Of a stretch of DNA of 8,106 nucleotides, positions 5,197 to 8,106 are shown piece by piece (the first letter of the stretch is position 1; each line of letters opens with the position of its first letter). Source of the stretch: Nitrospinota bacterium (GTDB taxonomy: Bacteria > JADFOP01 > DATKYB01); NCBI GenBank assembly GCA_035528715.1, contig DATKYB010000062.1, positions 1 to 8,106 on the forward strand, given 5' to 3'. A program made the position numbers and the translations under genes. The notes beneath the pieces are model-generated. The model was not told the DNA's origin. It saw nothing but the letters and a program-made list of their open reading frames with translations, and searched no databases.

Positions 5197-8106
5197 TTAT
5201 TCCACAGAAATAGCATCTTCGCCAAAAAGAGACCTAACTTCTGATATCATAAAATCTGAAACTTCTACAGAAAAATCACTATTGACTAACAAAACAACCT
5301 CTTTTCTTTCTGGGGAAATAAGATGTAAATATACTGGAGAATCTCCTTTGTGATCTGTCAAAATCTTTCTTAATTTTAAAAACAGCTCTCTTGTTAATGA
5401 AGGAATGCAAAGATTAATATGAACTTTTGAAGAATTCCTTTTTTCCCTGATCTTGTTTAAAGGCATAAGGCTTTTTGCAATTATTTTAGCATTTTCACCT
5501 TCTATATCTGTAATCCCCTTAACGACTATTGGCTCCTCTGTCTCCAAAATATCTATAGAATTTCTATATACTTCTGGAAAGAGAATTATTTCAACAGAAC
5601 CATAAAGGTCTTCTAGATTAATGAAGGCCATCTGGTCACCCTTTTTTGTAATCTTTCGCTTTATACTATTTGTAATACCTGCAATACTAACAGCCTGACC
5701 ATTATACATATCAACGAGCTTTTGAGTTGTTGTGTTTGTATACTTTTTTATCTCCTTCTCAAAGCTCGCTAGAGGATGTCTTGAAATGTAAAAGCCCAAA
5801 CTCTCTTTTTCAAAGGCCAGCATCTGTCTATCATCCCATTCCTCCATCTCTGAGAGAAGGCTCTCATCAAAAGGAGTCGATTTAGAATCAAGCCCGAACA
5901 TAGCTATCTGTCCCTTTTCCTTATCCCTTTGACTTTTCTGCCCCATCTCTATCGCATTATCCAATATGCTTATTAAGTGAGATCTTTTGTATCCAAGCGA
6001 GTCAAAGGCACCGCATTTTACAAGGCTCTCAACGACTCTTCTATTGACGACTCTTAAATCCACATTCTCGCAGAAATGATAAAGAGATAGAAACGGACCA
6101 TTTTCTTTCCTTGATCTTATAATATTCTCTACAGCACCCTGACCAACATTTTTTACAGCAACCAAGCCAAACCTTATACTATCTCCCACAACAGTAAAAT
6201 CTTTAAAGCTCTCATTTACATCTGGAGGTAATATCTTTATTTCCATATCCCTGCATTCACCTATATACTTGAGTATCTTATCACTATTATCCATTTCGCT
6301 TGTCAATAGAGTTGCCATAAACTCTAGGGGATAATGGGCCTTGAAATATGCTGTTTGATATGCGATTAAGGCATAGGATGCGCTATGGGATTTGTTAAAG
6401 CCGTAACCAGCAAAATATTCCATTAAATCAAAAATCTTCATAGCCTTGGCTTTGCTAATCCCATTTTTTATCGCACCCTTAACAAAATTTTCTCTCTGTT
6501 GGACCATAACATCTGGCTTCTTTTTACCCATGGCTCTTCTGAGAAGATCGGCATTTCCCATGCTGAATCCTCCCAGCATGCTGGCAATCTTCATTACCTG
6601 TTCCTGATATAATATGACTCCATAGGTCTCCTTCAAAATCTCTTCTAGTTGGGGAAGTTCGTATCTAATGGGGATCTCACCATGTTTCCTTTTGATAAAA
6701 TCTTCGACCATTCCACTACCTAGCGGTCCTGGTCTGTACAGCGCAACTAGTGCAATAATGTCCTCAAAGACGGTTGGCTTAGATCTCTTTATGATACCCC
6801 TCATCCCTGAGCTTTCTAACTGAAATATCCCCAAGGTATTCCCTTCACCAAGCAACGTATAGGTTTTTTTATCATCTAAAGGGATATCTTCTAATCTCAT
6901 CTTCTTTTTCTTATTTTTTTCTATGAGGCTTAGTGTGTTATTGATGACCGTTAATGTTCTTAGACCAAGAAAATCCATCTTTAGCAAACCAAGGTCTTCT
7001 ATATTATTCATGGGATATTGCGTAATCGTCTCCCCTTTTGTGCCTTTATACAAGGGAACATATTCCATCAAGGGTTTCGGCGATATCACCACGCCAGCAG
7101 CATGTGTCGAAGCGTGCCTTGTCAGGCCTTCGAGAACCTTCGCCGTCTTAAGTAAAAGACTCACATTATTATCTTTCTCTTGTAACTCCTTTAATCTTGG
7201 TTCCTCTTTTATTGCCTCACTCAAAGTGATATTTAACCTGTTAGGAATCAGCTTTGCTATCTTATCAACCTCTCCATAAGGCATATTTAATGCCCTGCCC
7301 ACATCTCTAACAACCCCTTTTGCCATCATGGTGCCAAAGGTAATGATCTGGGCTACGTTTTCCTTTCCATATTTTTTAACAACGTAATCGATGACCTCAT
7401 CCCTTCTATCCATACAAAAATCTATATCTATATCAGGCATGCTTATTCTCTCAGGATTTAAAAATCTCTCGAACAAAAGACCATACTTGATAGGATCGAG
7501 CTCAGTAATTCTTAAGGCATAGGAGACTAAACTACCAGATACAGAACCACGTCCCGGTCCAACAGGAATATGATTTTCTTTGGCATAACGGATAAAATCC
7601 CACACAATCAGAAAATATCCTGAAAATCCCATCTCTTTGAAGATATGTAACTCATCATCAAGCCTCCTCCAATAAAGTTCTTCGTCAAAATCCTCTTCAC
7701 TATTTCCTCTGCGAGATTTTTTTGCTTGCAAAAGCCCAGATAAACCCTCTTTTGCAATCCTCTCGAGATAACTATCAACATTATAACCAGAAACCACAGG
7801 GTAATGGGGGAGATTGATCTCGTCAAACCTCAATTCTAGATTGCACCTTTCACTAATTTCCAGCGTATTTTTAATTGCCTCTGGAATATGTGAAAAAAGT
7901 TCTTTCATCTCCTCGGGAGATTTAAAGTAAAACTGGTCCGAGGCGAAACACATCCTCTGCTCATCGTTGATGGTCTTTCCAGTCTGGATGCACAACAGAA
8001 TCTCGTGGGCCTTTGAATCCTCTTTTTCAAGATAATGACAGTCATTTGTTGCCACTAAAGGAATTTCAAGGCTCTTGCTCAAATTGATCAATCCCTGATT
8101 TATCTT
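5197..8106 (-). CDS. dnaE: DNA polymerase III alpha subunit, C-terminal ~970 residues (5' end beyond window)
   Basis: DnaE is the replicative polymerase of the chromosome; it works with the sliding clamp and clamp loader. The frame is open to the right edge, giving 969 residues. By alignment of motifs with E. coli about 175-180 N-terminal residues, most of the PHP domain, are missing. Numbering from the first complete codon (8106): the end of the PHP domain includes ATNDCHY with Asp22 and His24, consistent with a metal-binding PHP site. The polymerase core has GPGRGS (183-188), PDIDIDF with catalytic Asp225 and Asp227, and KMDFLGLRTL with Asp378; these match E. coli Asp401, Asp403 and Asp555. 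YGVILYQEQVMKIA (495-508) and GYGFNKSHSASY (567-578) belong to the finger region. A helix-hairpin-helix region (about 655-700), a clamp-binding motif QIAMF (733-737), an OB fold (about 803-880) and a C-terminal domain complete it. This is the DnaE1 type. TTG 8091 is not the real start. Confidence 0.98.
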   Translation of the reverse strand, partial: KINQGLINLSKSLEIPLVATNDCHYLEKEDSKAHEILLCIQTGKTINDEQRMCFASDQFYFKSPEEMKELFSHIPEAIKNTLEISERCNLELRFDEINLPHYPVVSGYNVDSYLERIAKEGLSGLLQAKKSRRGNSEEDFDEELYWRRLDDELHIFKEMGFSGYFLIVWDFIRYAKENHIPVGPGRGSVSGSLVSYALRITELDPIKYGLLFERFLNPERISMPDIDIDFCMDRRDEVIDYVVKKYGKENVAQIITFGTMMAKGVVRDVGRALNMPYGEVDKIAKLIPNRLNITLSEAIKEEPRLKELQEKDNNVSLLLKTAKVLEGLTRHASTHAAGVVISPKPLMEYVPLYKGTKGETITQYPMNNIEDLGLLKMDFLGLRTLTVINNTLSLIEKNKKKKMRLEDIPLDDKKTYTLLGEGNTLGIFQLESSGMRGIIKRSKPTVFEDIIALVALYRPGPLGSGMVEDFIKRKHGEIPIRYELPQLEEILKETYGVILYQEQVMKIASMLGGFSMGNADLLRRAMGKKKPDVMVQQRENFVKGAIKNGISKAKAMKIFDLMEYFAGYGFNKSHSASYALIAYQTAYFKAHYPLEFMATLLTSEMDNSDKILKYIGECRDMEIKILPPDVNESFKDFTVVGDSIRFGLVAVKNVGQGAVENIIRSRKENGPFLSLYHFCENVDLRVVNRRVVESLVKCGAFDSLGYKRSHLISILDNAIEMGQKSQRDKEKGQIAMFGLDSKSTPFDESLLSEMEEWDDRQMLAFEKESLGFYISRHPLASFEKEIKKYTNTTTQKLVDMYNGQAVSIAGITNSIKRKITKKGDQMAFINLEDLYGSVEIILFPEVYRNSIDILETEEPIVVKGITDIEGENAKIIAKSLMPLNKIREKRNSSKVHINLCIPSLTRELFLKLRKILTDHKGDSPVYLHLISPERKEVVLLVNSDFSVEVSDFMISEVRSLFGEDAISVE

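Noticed and set aside
6923-7279. 118-codon open frame on the plus strand inside dnaE
   Set aside because: It lies opposite the conserved polymerase core and reads as low-information shadow sequence.
8089-8091. TTG as the start of dnaE
   Set aside because: The frame continues upstream to the window edge with family-like residues (KINQG then LINLSKSLEIPLVATND), so the gene is simply cut.
1-8106. A new defence, mobile or multi-gene system
   Set aside because: Every long gene belongs to a recognised housekeeping or signalling family, and there are no direct repeats, transposase, integrase or repeat-spacer structure visible.

Overview
The window is AT-rich bacterial DNA (about 38-40% GC by eye). 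It looks chromosomal and holds housekeeping and biosynthetic genes. Nothing marks a mobile element, phage, CRISPR array or tRNA/rRNA gene. The combination of an archaeal-type fructose-1,6-bisphosphate aldolase/phosphatase, a dnaE-accA pair, a complete aerobic/anaerobic-shared cobalamin tail block (cobU-cobT-cobS) and an HEINSPL-type REC-HisKA protein suggests a deep-branching, probably anaerobic or lithotrophic bacterium (deltaproteobacterial, Nitrospirota-like or an uncultured relative). The species cannot be named from this sequence, and the lineage is inference.

Layout. Positions 1-1952 (minus strand) are a tight cobalamin nucleotide-loop operon: cobU, then cobT 11 nt later, then cobS 14 nt later, with cobS running off the left edge. 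Its leader (1969-2195) is a class-I cobalamin riboswitch followed by an intrinsic terminator whose U-tract ends 4 nt before the cobU ribosome binding site. Adenosylcobalamin should therefore switch the operon off by premature termination. Positions 2283-2894 (minus) encode a small receiver protein fused to a histidine-kinase dimerisation domain, with no ATPase domain. The interval 2895-3061 is a divergent promoter region with a TTGACA -35 box on each strand. Positions 3062-4171 (plus) encode the bifunctional fructose-1,6-bisphosphate aldolase/phosphatase, a gluconeogenic enzyme. It converges on accA.

Positions 4218-8106 (minus) hold the 3' part of dnaE (replicative DNA polymerase III alpha; the first ~175-180 residues lie beyond the right edge), followed 16 nt later by accA (carboxyltransferase alpha of acetyl-CoA carboxylase). 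The two are probably co-transcribed.

The proteins are recognisable members of known families, and I see no new multi-gene system. The points most worth a second look are the ATPase-less REC-HisKA protein, the terminator-embedded false start of cobU, the archaeal-type FBP aldolase/phosphatase in a bacterial context, and the two matched divergent promoters.
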